DNA from: Enterococcus sp. 9D6_DIV0238
Lineage (GTDB): Bacteria > Bacillota > Bacilli > Lactobacillales > Enterococcaceae
Reading direction: 5' to 3'
NCBI RefSeq assembly: GCF_002174455.2
Contig: NZ_CP147246.1
Location: 1,019,501 to 1,083,500 of the forward strand
DNA length: 64,000 nucleotides
The notes under the pieces were generated by a model. It did no database searches. It saw only the letters and a program-made list of their open reading frames with translations, and was not told where the DNA came from. The stretch's first letter is position 1. Every line of letters begins with the position of its first letter. This document shows, in pieces, positions 26,866 to 35,015 of this stretch. The translations under genes and the position numbers were made by a program.

Positions 26866-29589
26866 ATGAAAAAGTTTGTTTGTCTTCTTTTAACATGCTT
26901 CATCTTTCTTGCTGGAAGTCCTAAAGTAGAAGCCACGACAGTGGAATCAAGTGAATCTTCCAGTGAACCAAGCTTTACTGCTGAGCAGTCAACTGCAATA
27001 GAAAGTACGACGCAAGAATCAGATACAACTGCTACTACAGAAAAAGAGGGTATCCAGTTGCATTTTTCAATGCTTTTTGGGGAAAGCTGGACGACCTCAA
27101 TTGATGAACAACAGCCGCTTCTAGGAATAAAAGCAAGCCTTTCCGATCAACATTTGCAAACGATACCAAATGGAATCACTTATGCACTCGAAACGACTGA
27201 TGGAAAACAACTGAAAGCAACTAATGGAGAGACACTGCATTTCAAAGAGCACACACTTAAAAATATCTCCTTCACTCTTTCCAATGAACTAGCAGAGAAT
27301 TATACGATCAAGTATCGTGTTTATTCTGATGAAGAACAATGGTCAGAATGGAAAAACGACGGTCAACTGGCTGAAAAAAGCGACCAAGCAACACATATAA
27401 AAACGATCGATGCTCTTTTAGAAAAAAAAAAAGAGAACCAAACTCAGACGTCCACTTCAGAAATAGAAGAAACACCGGTCGAACCAGAAAGAGTTCCTTC
27501 CGTCTTCTATGAAAGCCATATCAAAGATCTCGGCTGGCAAGCACCTGTAAAAGATGGCGCCATTTCTGGTACAACAGGAAAAAAACTACGACTAGAAGGG
27601 ATAAAAATCACTCTTGAACCCTCAGAACTTTCTGGTGGAATTTCTTATAGAACACATGTAAAAGACATCGGCTGGCAAAATTATGTGACAGATGGAGTTA
27701 TGGCGGGAACAACAGGAAAAAAACTGCAAATAGAAGCTATACAAATGAAGTTAACTGGTGAGTATGCTGAAAAATTCGATGTGTACTATCAAGCTCATTC
27801 AGCTCAATTCGGTTGGCTGGACTGGGCAAAAAATGATCAAATCGCTGGAACTACAGGCTTTTCATTTGATATGCAGGCCATTCGAATCAAACTTGTTCCT
27901 AAAGATGGAACAGCTCCTGGGGCCACAGATCATCCAGTTATGGTTGCACCCAAGCTCAGTTATCAAACACATGTCCAAAAAATTGGTTGGCAAAACTATG
28001 TAAAAAATGGCACTACTTCAGGGACAACAGGTCAGAATTTATCAATCGAAGCATTGAGAGTCAAACTTGAGCAACCTGCGTTAAGCGTCGGAGCTTCTTA
28101 TAGAGCGCACGTGAAAGACATCGGCTGGCAAAGCTATGTGAATAATGGACTGACTGCAGGGACAACGGGAAAAAAATTACAAGTGGAAGCCGTTCAATTG
28201 AAACTGACTGGTGAGTATGCTGAAAAATTTGATATCTATTATCAAGTTCATGCAGCAAATTTTGGATGGCTGGATTGGGCAAAAAATGATCAAATTGCTG
28301 GCACTACAGGCTTTTCATTTGGTATCCAAGCCATTCGAATCAAACTTGTCGTCAAAGGTCAGGCAGCGCCTGGAGCAGTGAAGAAACCTGCAATCAAAAC
28401 GCCTAAATTAATGACCCAAGCTCATGTAGGAGGCATTGGCTGGCAGCCTGCTGATACCAGCGGAAAAATCGTTGGTACAACAGGGAAAAAACGCCAATTG
28501 GAAGCTCTTAAGTTTAGTATCCCCAACTCCGATTTAAGCGGATCGATCCAATATAACAGTCATATTAAAAATATTGGCTGGCAAGGATTCGTTGCTAATG
28601 GTGCTCTTTCTGGAACTACAGGTAGAAACCTTCAGATCGAGGCTGTTCAACTTCGTCTAACTGGTGACTTAAAAAAATATTATGATATTTATTACCGAGC
28701 CCATGTGCAATCGTTTGGTTGGCTAGGCTGGACGAAAAATGGTGAAAAAGCCGGCACTTCTGCTTACGGTTATCGCATGGAAGCACTTGAAGTGAAACTT
28801 ATCCAAAAGGGAAAATACACTCCTCCACTTTCAAAAAGCTACCAGCAAAATGATTATGCAGATAAACTAAAAAAAGTACAGCATTTATTGAATACAAAAT
28901 ACAACAGCAGCAGCTTAGGTATTTATGTTATGCCGGCTAACGGAACAGGTTCTGCTTCCATCAATCCCAACACTGAGTTTGTTGCAGCAAGCACAGGAAA
29001 ACTCCCAGGCATTTACTATACACAGAAAAAATTGAATTCTGGTGCAATGAAATTATCACAGCCGCTACTTTACACCCCACAAGTGAATTCATTCAGCGGT
29101 GCTTATTCTCCTGCCGGAGCCGGTATCATGCCTAAATATGCTGACTACCAATTTTATACCGTTCAAACAGTACTTAGAAATACAATAAAATATTCCGATA
29201 ATGTTGGTGCTAATTTCTTAGGTTATTATTCAGCGAATCAATATGATAAACCTTTCCTGAACGAAATAAACGCCCTTACCGGTAGAAACTGGACTAGCTG
29301 GACATTAAGAGCCAGCGCTAAACAAAATGCACAACTGATCCAAGCCATTTACAAACTCGGCGGGGTTGCCAACCAATATTTACAAGATACTGTCTATGAT
29401 GATCAAAGAATCCCTAAATATTTACCTGTGAAAGTCGGACATAAAATTGGTGATGTAGACGACTATCGCCACGATGTTGCGATCGTCTATGCAAAGAAAC
29501 CGTATATTCTTAGTGTAATGACAAAAAACTATGTCTCTTATGAAACGATCTCGATTCTCTCAAAAGACATTTATGACATCATGAAATAA
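26866..29589 (+). CDS. secreted ChW-repeat protein with C-terminal beta-lactamase-fold domain
   Basis: This 907-residue exported protein has a signal peptide (MKKFVCLLLTCFIFLAG, cleavage probably after VEA23) and a Ser/Thr/Glu-rich linker (24-60). A degenerate ChW-like region (about 60-190) is followed by nine clear ChW repeats (about 213-640; GWQ or GWL plus GTTG in each). They come as three A-B-C triplets of about 130 residues. The C-terminal domain has the serine beta-lactamase/penicillin-recognising motifs S709-T-G-K712, S777-D-N779 and K860-I-G862, so the active-site serine looks intact. ChW repeats are thought to bind cell-surface or host ligands. The role (wall-bound esterase, peptidase or beta-lactamase-like) is open. 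A terminator of the GAGCCCAA family follows. Confidence 0.85.
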   Translation: MKKFVCLLLTCFIFLAGSPKVEATTVESSESSSEPSFTAEQSTAIESTTQESDTTATTEKEGIQLHFSMLFGESWTTSIDEQQPLLGIKASLSDQHLQTIPNGITYALETTDGKQLKATNGETLHFKEHTLKNISFTLSNELAENYTIKYRVYSDEEQWSEWKNDGQLAEKSDQATHIKTIDALLEKKKENQTQTSTSEIEETPVEPERVPSVFYESHIKDLGWQAPVKDGAISGTTGKKLRLEGIKITLEPSELSGGISYRTHVKDIGWQNYVTDGVMAGTTGKKLQIEAIQMKLTGEYAEKFDVYYQAHSAQFGWLDWAKNDQIAGTTGFSFDMQAIRIKLVPKDGTAPGATDHPVMVAPKLSYQTHVQKIGWQNYVKNGTTSGTTGQNLSIEALRVKLEQPALSVGASYRAHVKDIGWQSYVNNGLTAGTTGKKLQVEAVQLKLTGEYAEKFDIYYQVHAANFGWLDWAKNDQIAGTTGFSFGIQAIRIKLVVKGQAAPGAVKKPAIKTPKLMTQAHVGGIGWQPADTSGKIVGTTGKKRQLEALKFSIPNSDLSGSIQYNSHIKNIGWQGFVANGALSGTTGRNLQIEAVQLRLTGDLKKYYDIYYRAHVQSFGWLGWTKNGEKAGTSAYGYRMEALEVKLIQKGKYTPPLSKSYQQNDYADKLKKVQHLLNTKYNSSSLGIYVMPANGTGSASINPNTEFVAASTGKLPGIYYTQKKLNSGAMKLSQPLLYTPQVNSFSGAYSPAGAGIMPKYADYQFYTVQTVLRNTIKYSDNVGANFLGYYSANQYDKPFLNEINALTGRNWTSWTLRASAKQNAQLIQAIYKLGGVANQYLQDTVYDDQRIPKYLPVKVGHKIGDVDDYRHDVAIVYAKKPYILSVMTKNYVSYETISILSKDIYDIMK

Positions 29590-29624
29590 CTCTCAGTGAT
29601 GTAAAATCAGCAACTATAAGAAGA

Positions 29625-29893
29625 AACTAAGACAAAAGTATTTAGACCTGTGAACAAAGTCCTTCAATTCTTAGTCTCTTTGATCCTTAGAGATTTGTGT
29701 GATCGGAACCAAGTGAAGTAGACATGTGTAACACTGATTATCTGAGATGAGTCTCTGATGAAAAAGCATCAACTCATTCCTCATCGTATTTTACGGCACT
29801 TTCAATTTGTTTCCGAAAGAGCCATTTTTTCTCGCTGTATATTCAGGATCAGAGCCCAACACAAAACTAATTTGTAGTTTTGTGTTGGGCTCT
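29625..29893 (+). repeat. intergenic S-T repeat copy and terminator after the ChW gene
   Basis: The 340 bases between the ChW gene and the permease hold no gene. A long-insert unit S (about 29629-29848) starts GAAACTAAGACAAAAGTA and includes AAGTCCTTCAATTCTTAG and CATCGTATTTTACGGCA. It is followed by a perfect 19-bp terminator stem of GAGCCCAACACAAAACTA type (arms 29851-29869 and 29875-29893) with TTCTTTTTTT. The order is gene-S-T on the plus strand. Confidence 0.75.
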
Positions 29894-29929
29894 TCTTTTT
29901 TTATTCTACATAACAAATTCAGCAGTTGC

Positions 29930-31924
29930 CTACCCTGTTACTTTTCGCTCAACGATTTGATAATATACTTTAGACGTTTGCCAGTACATCAGCAAATAAA
30001 GAAAGAAAAAGCTAAATACTGTAAGGAAGCAAACCAGCATGAAAAACTTCCAGTCAGTCAATCCAAATAGAACTAATAATTTTCGCATCAGCGGGAAAGC
30101 AAAAGCTAAGTGCAGCGCCGCTAAACCAATCGGGAAAAAGAAAACCATCAAGATCTGACTACGAATCGTCTGCTGCACCTCTTGATGACTCATCCCCACA
30201 CGTTGCATGATATCGTAACGACCTTGATCCTCTGTTCCTTCTGACATTTGCTTATAGTAGATGATGACTCCTGCTGCCAATGTAAAGGTTAGACCAAAAA
30301 TGATCCCCATAAAAAGAAAGCCGCCAATAAACGAAAGAGAATCTTCTCTGTCTAAGTCGATTGAAGAAAAATCAAGCTCTGTTGATTGCTGATTTAATAA
30401 TTCTCGTGCAGCAGTTCCGAATGCTAAACGATTTTCTTTACTTCCTTCAAGATTTGCATAAAGAGAATAGCTTACACCTTTTGCACTTTTTTCAGGTAAC
30501 GAACTGATCAATGCTGCAATCTGTTCTTTGTCTTTGAAAATCATAAAAAACGTATCGACCAACCCATAATCACTTTGCTGTAAAAAATCGATCTTATCGA
30601 TCTGTTTCTTGATCTTATATGTGTGATCTGCAATAGAGATCGATGCTTTTTTATAGGTTCCTGTCAACATATAGACAGCAATTTCATTATCTGATAAAGC
30701 TATTTGTTCCCCTGTTAATCGATCATATTCTTTCTCAGTGATGAAGGTGAACATGGCCGAATCAACGAATGCTGTCTCCCCCATTTCACCAACAAATCCT
30801 TCATAGATGCCTGTTGCTTTCTTAGACAATAGTACACTATTATCTACCTGCAATAATTTATTGTCATGCAATTTAACATCCTGTTCCTCTGCTAGATGGA
30901 CAAGTTCATTATTGATACTTTCCATCTGTTCTTTAGTGAATTGTTGACCACTTGCCCCTATCGTCATATCAAATGGATTACGATTTTGCAATACATTTTC
31001 CATACCAAAATATAAGCTTGCTGTCGTCGCTATCGTCACCAGCACCATCGTACAAAGAATACAAATACTTGCTAGACCAGCCGCATTTTGTTTCATTCGG
31101 TAAATCATACTTGAGACGGAAATGAAATGATTCGGTCGATAATAGTAGCGTTTGTTTTTTTTCAAGCTTTTCAAAATTGCAATACTGCTTGCCGTAAATA
31201 ATGCATAAGTTCCAATAATGACAAGAACCACTGCAATAAAAAAGAGATAGATCGCACTGATCGGAGATTGGATCGTTACAGATATATAGTAACCACTTCC
31301 CACACATAGGAGTCCGATGATAGCCGTTAACACTTTCGTTTTAGGTTCTTTTTCCCCAGATTTTGAGCCTTGAAGCAGTTCAATTGGATTAGCTAAACGC
31401 AGCTGTATGACATTCCACGAGAAAAGCAGAATATAAATGATAAAAAACAACCCAATGACATAGAGGATACTTTGGAACGAAAAATCATAGATAAACTGCT
31501 CTCCGAGTTGGGTTATTTTTTTTAATGCCAAAAAACAGAATTTAGAAAATATAGACCCAATGATCGTCCCACAGACAATAGTAATAAAATAAGATAAAAC
31601 CGTTTCGCAAAATAGCATATGTCGTAACTCTTTTTTGCCCATCCCTAAAATATTATACAGTCCGAGTTCTTTTTTTCGTTGCTTTAGCAAGAAACTATTC
31701 GTGTATAGAGAAAAAATGATCGTAAAAATCAAAATCACATACTGCCCAAAGCCAAAAAGCTGTTTCGCTGATTCAGCTGATGGTAAAGTATTCATCCCTT
31801 TGTTTTTTACTAAAACCTGTAAAATCACATTAATTACAACTAAAAAAACCATTGACAGTAAAAAAGGGAGATAGATTTTTCGATTTTTTTTCAAATTGGT
31901 CAACGCTAGATCAACATAGAACAT
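29930..31924 (-). CDS. BceB-type ABC transporter permease (FtsX domain)
   Basis: This 664-residue permease has the ten-helix BceB layout: one helix at about 17-36, three around 55-170, two near 195-250, a helix near 285, a large extracellular domain about 310-520, and three C-terminal helices. The segments LKQRKKELGLYNILGMGKKE and MQRVGMSHQEVQQTIRSQ resemble the FtsX cytosolic loops. It lies two bases after the ATPase gene and downstream of a kinase/regulator pair, forming a complete Bce-type peptide-antibiotic sensing and resistance module. Start ATG behind GAAGGAGGT. Substrate unknown. Confidence 0.9.
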   Translation of the reverse strand: MFYVDLALTNLKKNRKIYLPFLLSMVFLVVINVILQVLVKNKGMNTLPSAESAKQLFGFGQYVILIFTIIFSLYTNSFLLKQRKKELGLYNILGMGKKELRHMLFCETVLSYFITIVCGTIIGSIFSKFCFLALKKITQLGEQFIYDFSFQSILYVIGLFFIIYILLFSWNVIQLRLANPIELLQGSKSGEKEPKTKVLTAIIGLLCVGSGYYISVTIQSPISAIYLFFIAVVLVIIGTYALFTASSIAILKSLKKNKRYYYRPNHFISVSSMIYRMKQNAAGLASICILCTMVLVTIATTASLYFGMENVLQNRNPFDMTIGASGQQFTKEQMESINNELVHLAEEQDVKLHDNKLLQVDNSVLLSKKATGIYEGFVGEMGETAFVDSAMFTFITEKEYDRLTGEQIALSDNEIAVYMLTGTYKKASISIADHTYKIKKQIDKIDFLQQSDYGLVDTFFMIFKDKEQIAALISSLPEKSAKGVSYSLYANLEGSKENRLAFGTAARELLNQQSTELDFSSIDLDREDSLSFIGGFLFMGIIFGLTFTLAAGVIIYYKQMSEGTEDQGRYDIMQRVGMSHQEVQQTIRSQILMVFFFPIGLAALHLAFAFPLMRKLLVLFGLTDWKFFMLVCFLTVFSFFFLYLLMYWQTSKVYYQIVERKVTG

Positions 31925-31926
31925 CC

Positions 31927-32685
31927 TCAGACCTCCTTCGTTAATAATGCCGTCATCGTTTCCGAGATCATCGTTAAAAATTGATCATTCGTTTGATGCC
32001 CACGGTGCAGCTGGTTGAACACTTGACCATCTTTAATAAACAAAATTCGATTGGCATGACTTGCTGCGACAGAACTATGAGTAACCATCAAAATGGTTTG
32101 CCCATCATCATTCAGCTGCTGAAACATCGCTAATAATTGAGCGGAAGTTTTCGAATCTAGTGCGCCGGTCGGTTCATCCGCTAAAATAATATCTGGACTG
32201 GTAATGATCGCTCTAGCCGCTGCAACTCGCTGTTTTTGCCCGCCTGACAGTTCATAAGGATGTTTATCCAGTAAACCAACCAGGCCTAGCTTAGCTGCTA
32301 AAGGCGCTATCCGCTTTTCCATCTCGGCAACCGAGACCTTTGCCAAAACTAAAGGTAAAAAGATATTGTCCCGTGCTGTAAAAGTATCCAGCAAATTGAA
32401 ATCTTGAAAGACAAAACCTAGGTGATCTCTACGAAAGGCTGCTGAATCCTTCTCTTTAATAGCTGAAAGACTACTTCCATTCAATAATATTTCTCCAGAG
32501 GTCGGTTTGTCTAAGGTGGCTAAGAGATTCAAAAGTGTACTTTTCCCAGAGCCAGATTCGCCCATGATCGCTACGTATTCTCCTTTCTCAACAGAAAAGT
32601 TGATCTGCTTCAACGCTTCCACCTGATTACCGCCAAACCTTGTCTGGTAGGTCTTTTTTATATTTTTGACATCCAATAACTTCAT
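31927..32685 (-). CDS. BceA-type ABC transporter ATP-binding protein
   Basis: This 252-residue ATPase carries Walker [10 protein letters not shown], signature [15 protein letters not shown] and Walker [13 protein letters not shown]. An upstream ATG at 32706 is in frame, but AGGAGG lies inside that extension and is spaced for ATG 32685 ([19 protein letters not shown]). It forms a tight pair with the permease. A terminator separates it from the kinase gene upstream, so transporter and sensor genes probably have separate promoters, as in classical bceRS-bceAB loci. Confidence 0.92.
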   Translation of the reverse strand: MKLLDVKNIKKTYQTRFGGNQVEALKQINFSVEKGEYVAIMGESGSGKSTLLNLLATLDKPTSGEILLNGSSLSAIKEKDSAAFRRDHLGFVFQDFNLLDTFTARDNIFLPLVLAKVSVAEMEKRIAPLAAKLGLVGLLDKHPYELSGGQKQRVAAARAIITSPDIILADEPTGALDSKTSAQLLAMFQQLNDDGQTILMVTHSSVAASHANRILFIKDGQVFNQLHRGHQTNDQFLTMISETMTALLTKEV

Positions 32686-32757
32686 TCGCCATTTCCTCCT
32701 GTTCATTACTTATATCTATCATAATGCAGGGCAAAAAAAGATACTACTTACAGATAA

Positions 32758-32791
32758 AAAACCAAACTTACGATATGGTAAGTTTGGTTTT
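32758..32791 (-). terminator. terminator after the sensor kinase gene
   Basis: Perfect 14-bp stem AAAACCAAACTTAC / GTAAGTTTGGTTTT (32758-32771, 32778-32791), directly after the kinase stop, with flanking A- and T-runs. Confidence 0.85.
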
Positions 32792-32792
32792 A

Positions 32793-33812
32793 TTATTCAA
32801 CTTGAAACTGCTCCTGTGGAAAACGGATAAAAACTTTCGTTCCATTACCGATCTCAGATTCGATCGTTAAGACTAATCCAATTTTTTGAGCGATCTGTTC
32901 ACTCATATAAAGTCCTAGCCCTGTCGCTTTTTGATGTTCCCGTCCATTAAATCCTGTATATCCTTGTTCAAAAACACGGGGTAGATCTTCTGCTAAGATG
33001 CCAATACCAGTGTCTTCAATCACTAAAGACTCGCCTTCAAAATAAATTCTGATTTCTCCTTGATTTGGAGTATACTTGATCGCGTTGAACAAAATTTGCT
33101 CAAGGATAAAGGTAAACCACTTTTCATCACTGATCACTTTTTTTAGGTTTGAAGCTATCGTGATCGTTAAGTTTTTTTGAATAAAAAAGCTGGCATATTT
33201 CTTTACAGTCAAATGGATCAAGTGATCTAGATCAAGTGTTTTTATAACTAAATCATTATTTACATGATTCATTCTTAAATACTGCAACATCATATTCAAA
33301 TATTCTTCGATCTTAAACAGTTCAGCCTTCATTGTTGAAGAAGGCTCAGGTTGAGCCTGAACAAGAAGATCCAATGCAGCAAGCGGTGTTTTGATTTGAT
33401 GGCTCCACATACTATAATAATCGATCAATTGGTTGTTTAATTCTTCACTAGTTACTTCCACTTTTTCCTTTTGTGCAACAGCGGTCAAAAAAAGGTCACG
33501 ATAATCGGCTTCAAGTAAGGACCTACTGCCTTTAGGCAATAAAGAAAGTTGACTGGAATGGAAGTTTGGATTTTTTTTCATACGTAATAATTCTCTATGC
33601 ACACGACGATAACGAAAAAAACGGCCGATGGAAACAAGAACTAAACAAACAAAGGTAAACGCCGCTCCATCAAAAAATGGTTCTAAAGGAATTTCCCAAA
33701 GATAAAACGTGCATAAAAAAATCAGACATAAGAGTAGATACCCGCCATAAAGTAAAATACGCTCTTTTAGAAAAGATCGAAACAACTGAAGCTCGTCGAA
33801 AAATTTACTCAT
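32793..33812 (-). CDS. BceS-type intramembrane-sensing histidine kinase
   Basis: This 339-residue kinase has two N-terminal helices (about 21-39 and 47-66) with fewer than ten residues outside between them, the mark of intramembrane-sensing kinases that rely on a BceAB transporter for detection. The phospho-acceptor is H138 in MWSHQIKTPLAALD. The ATPase domain shows N-box ILFNAIKYTPNQG, G1 EDTGIGI and G2 TGLGLYMS. It overlaps the regulator gene by eight bases. The downstream Bce transporter is the expected partner. Confidence 0.92.
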   Translation of the reverse strand: MSKFFDELQLFRSFLKERILLYGGYLLLCLIFLCTFYLWEIPLEPFFDGAAFTFVCLVLVSIGRFFRYRRVHRELLRMKKNPNFHSSQLSLLPKGSRSLLEADYRDLFLTAVAQKEKVEVTSEELNNQLIDYYSMWSHQIKTPLAALDLLVQAQPEPSSTMKAELFKIEEYLNMMLQYLRMNHVNNDLVIKTLDLDHLIHLTVKKYASFFIQKNLTITIASNLKKVISDEKWFTFILEQILFNAIKYTPNQGEIRIYFEGESLVIEDTGIGILAEDLPRVFEQGYTGFNGREHQKATGLGLYMSEQIAQKIGLVLTIESEIGNGTKVFIRFPQEQFQVE

Positions 33813-34491
33813 TGGTATCCTCCAATAAATAGCCTTTGTTTTTTACCGTTTGGATCGCTTTATCCAAGCCAATAGCTGATAATTTCTTTCTTAAGCGAGT
33901 CATATTGACAGCTAATGTATTGCTATCGACAAACTCATCGCCCTCCCAGAGCTTTTCCATGATGTCTTCACGAGGAACGATTTTACCGATATGCTGAAAT
34001 AACAATAATAATATTTTACTTTCGTTTGGTGTGAGTAAAACGGACTCATTGCGCCGTTTGACAACATTTTCCTGCGGATTTAGTTCATATTCTGTATAGT
34101 GATACTCCTGTTGATGTTGACCAAACTGATAGCTACGACGGAGTAAAGCCTGGATTTTCGCCACTAAAACAGAAAGATCAAATGGCTTAGGAATAAAATC
34201 ATCTCCACCAAGATTCATTGCCATGACCATATTCATATTATCATTAGCAGATGAAAGAAAAACAATTGGGACCTCTGAATCTTTACGAATTTCCTGACAC
34301 CAATAAAAACCATTATAAAACGGCAATGAAATATCAAGCAAAACAAGATCTGCTTCAAACGCTTGAATCTCTTGATCGACATGCTGAAAATCCACTACAC
34401 TGCAACAACTAAAGCCCCATTGAGTCAAATGCTCTTCCAGCACTTTTGTGATCACTGGATCATCTTCAACAATGAATATTTTCTGGTTCAT
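33805..34491 (-). CDS. BceR-type OmpR-family response regulator
   Basis: This 228-residue regulator has a receiver domain with acidic pair E9-D10-D11, phospho-acceptor D53 (LVLLDISLP) and Lys in FIPKPFDLS. A C-terminal OmpR winged helix ends TVKNKGYLLED. It is the first gene of the sensor pair and starts behind CGGAGGATA. The likely targets are the downstream transporter promoter and perhaps the divergent small membrane-protein gene, though I could not identify an operator with confidence. Confidence 0.92.
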   Translation of the reverse strand: MNQKIFIVEDDPVITKVLEEHLTQWGFSCCSVVDFQHVDQEIQAFEADLVLLDISLPFYNGFYWCQEIRKDSEVPIVFLSSANDNMNMVMAMNLGGDDFIPKPFDLSVLVAKIQALLRRSYQFGQHQQEYHYTEYELNPQENVVKRRNESVLLTPNESKILLLLFQHIGKIVPREDIMEKLWEGDEFVDSNTLAVNMTRLRKKLSAIGLDKAIQTVKNKGYLLEDTNE

Positions 34492-34636
34492 ACCTATCCT
34501 CCGTAATCCTTCTATTCATTTCTATTCCCTATTTTAGCATTATTTCCTATTAATAAAAAATCAGTCTCAGGTCGGGGGCTTTTCCTTGCTCTTTCTGTCA
34601 TACTTAAGATATCAAATGAAATTCAGGAGGTATATA

Positions 34637-34951
34637 ATGAAAATAAATGGGGCTGCACTTGTTGGGTTATTATTTTTAGATTTGATTTTAGTTGGATTTG
34701 GTATTGCGTTGATTGCACTTATTTTCTCTTTGTGGGTCGTCGTCTACTCTTTTATCGCTTCACCGTTTTTAGTCATTGGTGCACATTTCCTGCAGTTACA
34801 GGAATTCACGCTTTGGCGCATCGTTTTAGGAGCAATCCTTGCAGCGCTTAGCTTTACTGTGATTTTACCTTTTGCAAAAACTGCTACCAGCAAAGTGAAA
34901 GCATTGTTTATCCAGTATTTTGCTTTTCATCAACAAAGTTTGTATAAATAA
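34637..34951 (+). CDS. small membrane protein, divergent from the Bce regulator
   Basis: This 104-residue protein is almost wholly hydrophobic, with about three helices: 7-30, 32-52 and 61-83, then a basic tail. The frame begins earlier (34586), but CAGGAGG at 34624-34630 fixes the ATG at 34637. It diverges from the BceR-type regulator, so it may be part of the peptide-antibiotic response. The start MKINGAALVGLLFLDLILVG resembles small DUF1700-associated or similar membrane proteins only vaguely. Function unknown. Confidence 0.65.
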   Translation: MKINGAALVGLLFLDLILVGFGIALIALIFSLWVVVYSFIASPFLVIGAHFLQLQEFTLWRIVLGAILAALSFTVILPFAKTATSKVKALFIQYFAFHQQSLYK

Positions 34952-34963
34952 GCTTTAAAAAAA

Positions 34964-35010
34964 AATAGGCCTAGAGATCGTTCTTAGAACTTTTCTCTAG
35001 GTCTATTTTT
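34964..35010. terminator. bidirectional terminator between small membrane gene and topB
   Basis: Stem AATAGGCCTAGAGA / TCTCTAGGTCTATT with one G-T step and a 16-base loop, between two convergent genes, with A-run and T-run flanks. Confidence 0.8.
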
Positions 35011-35015
35011 ATTGG

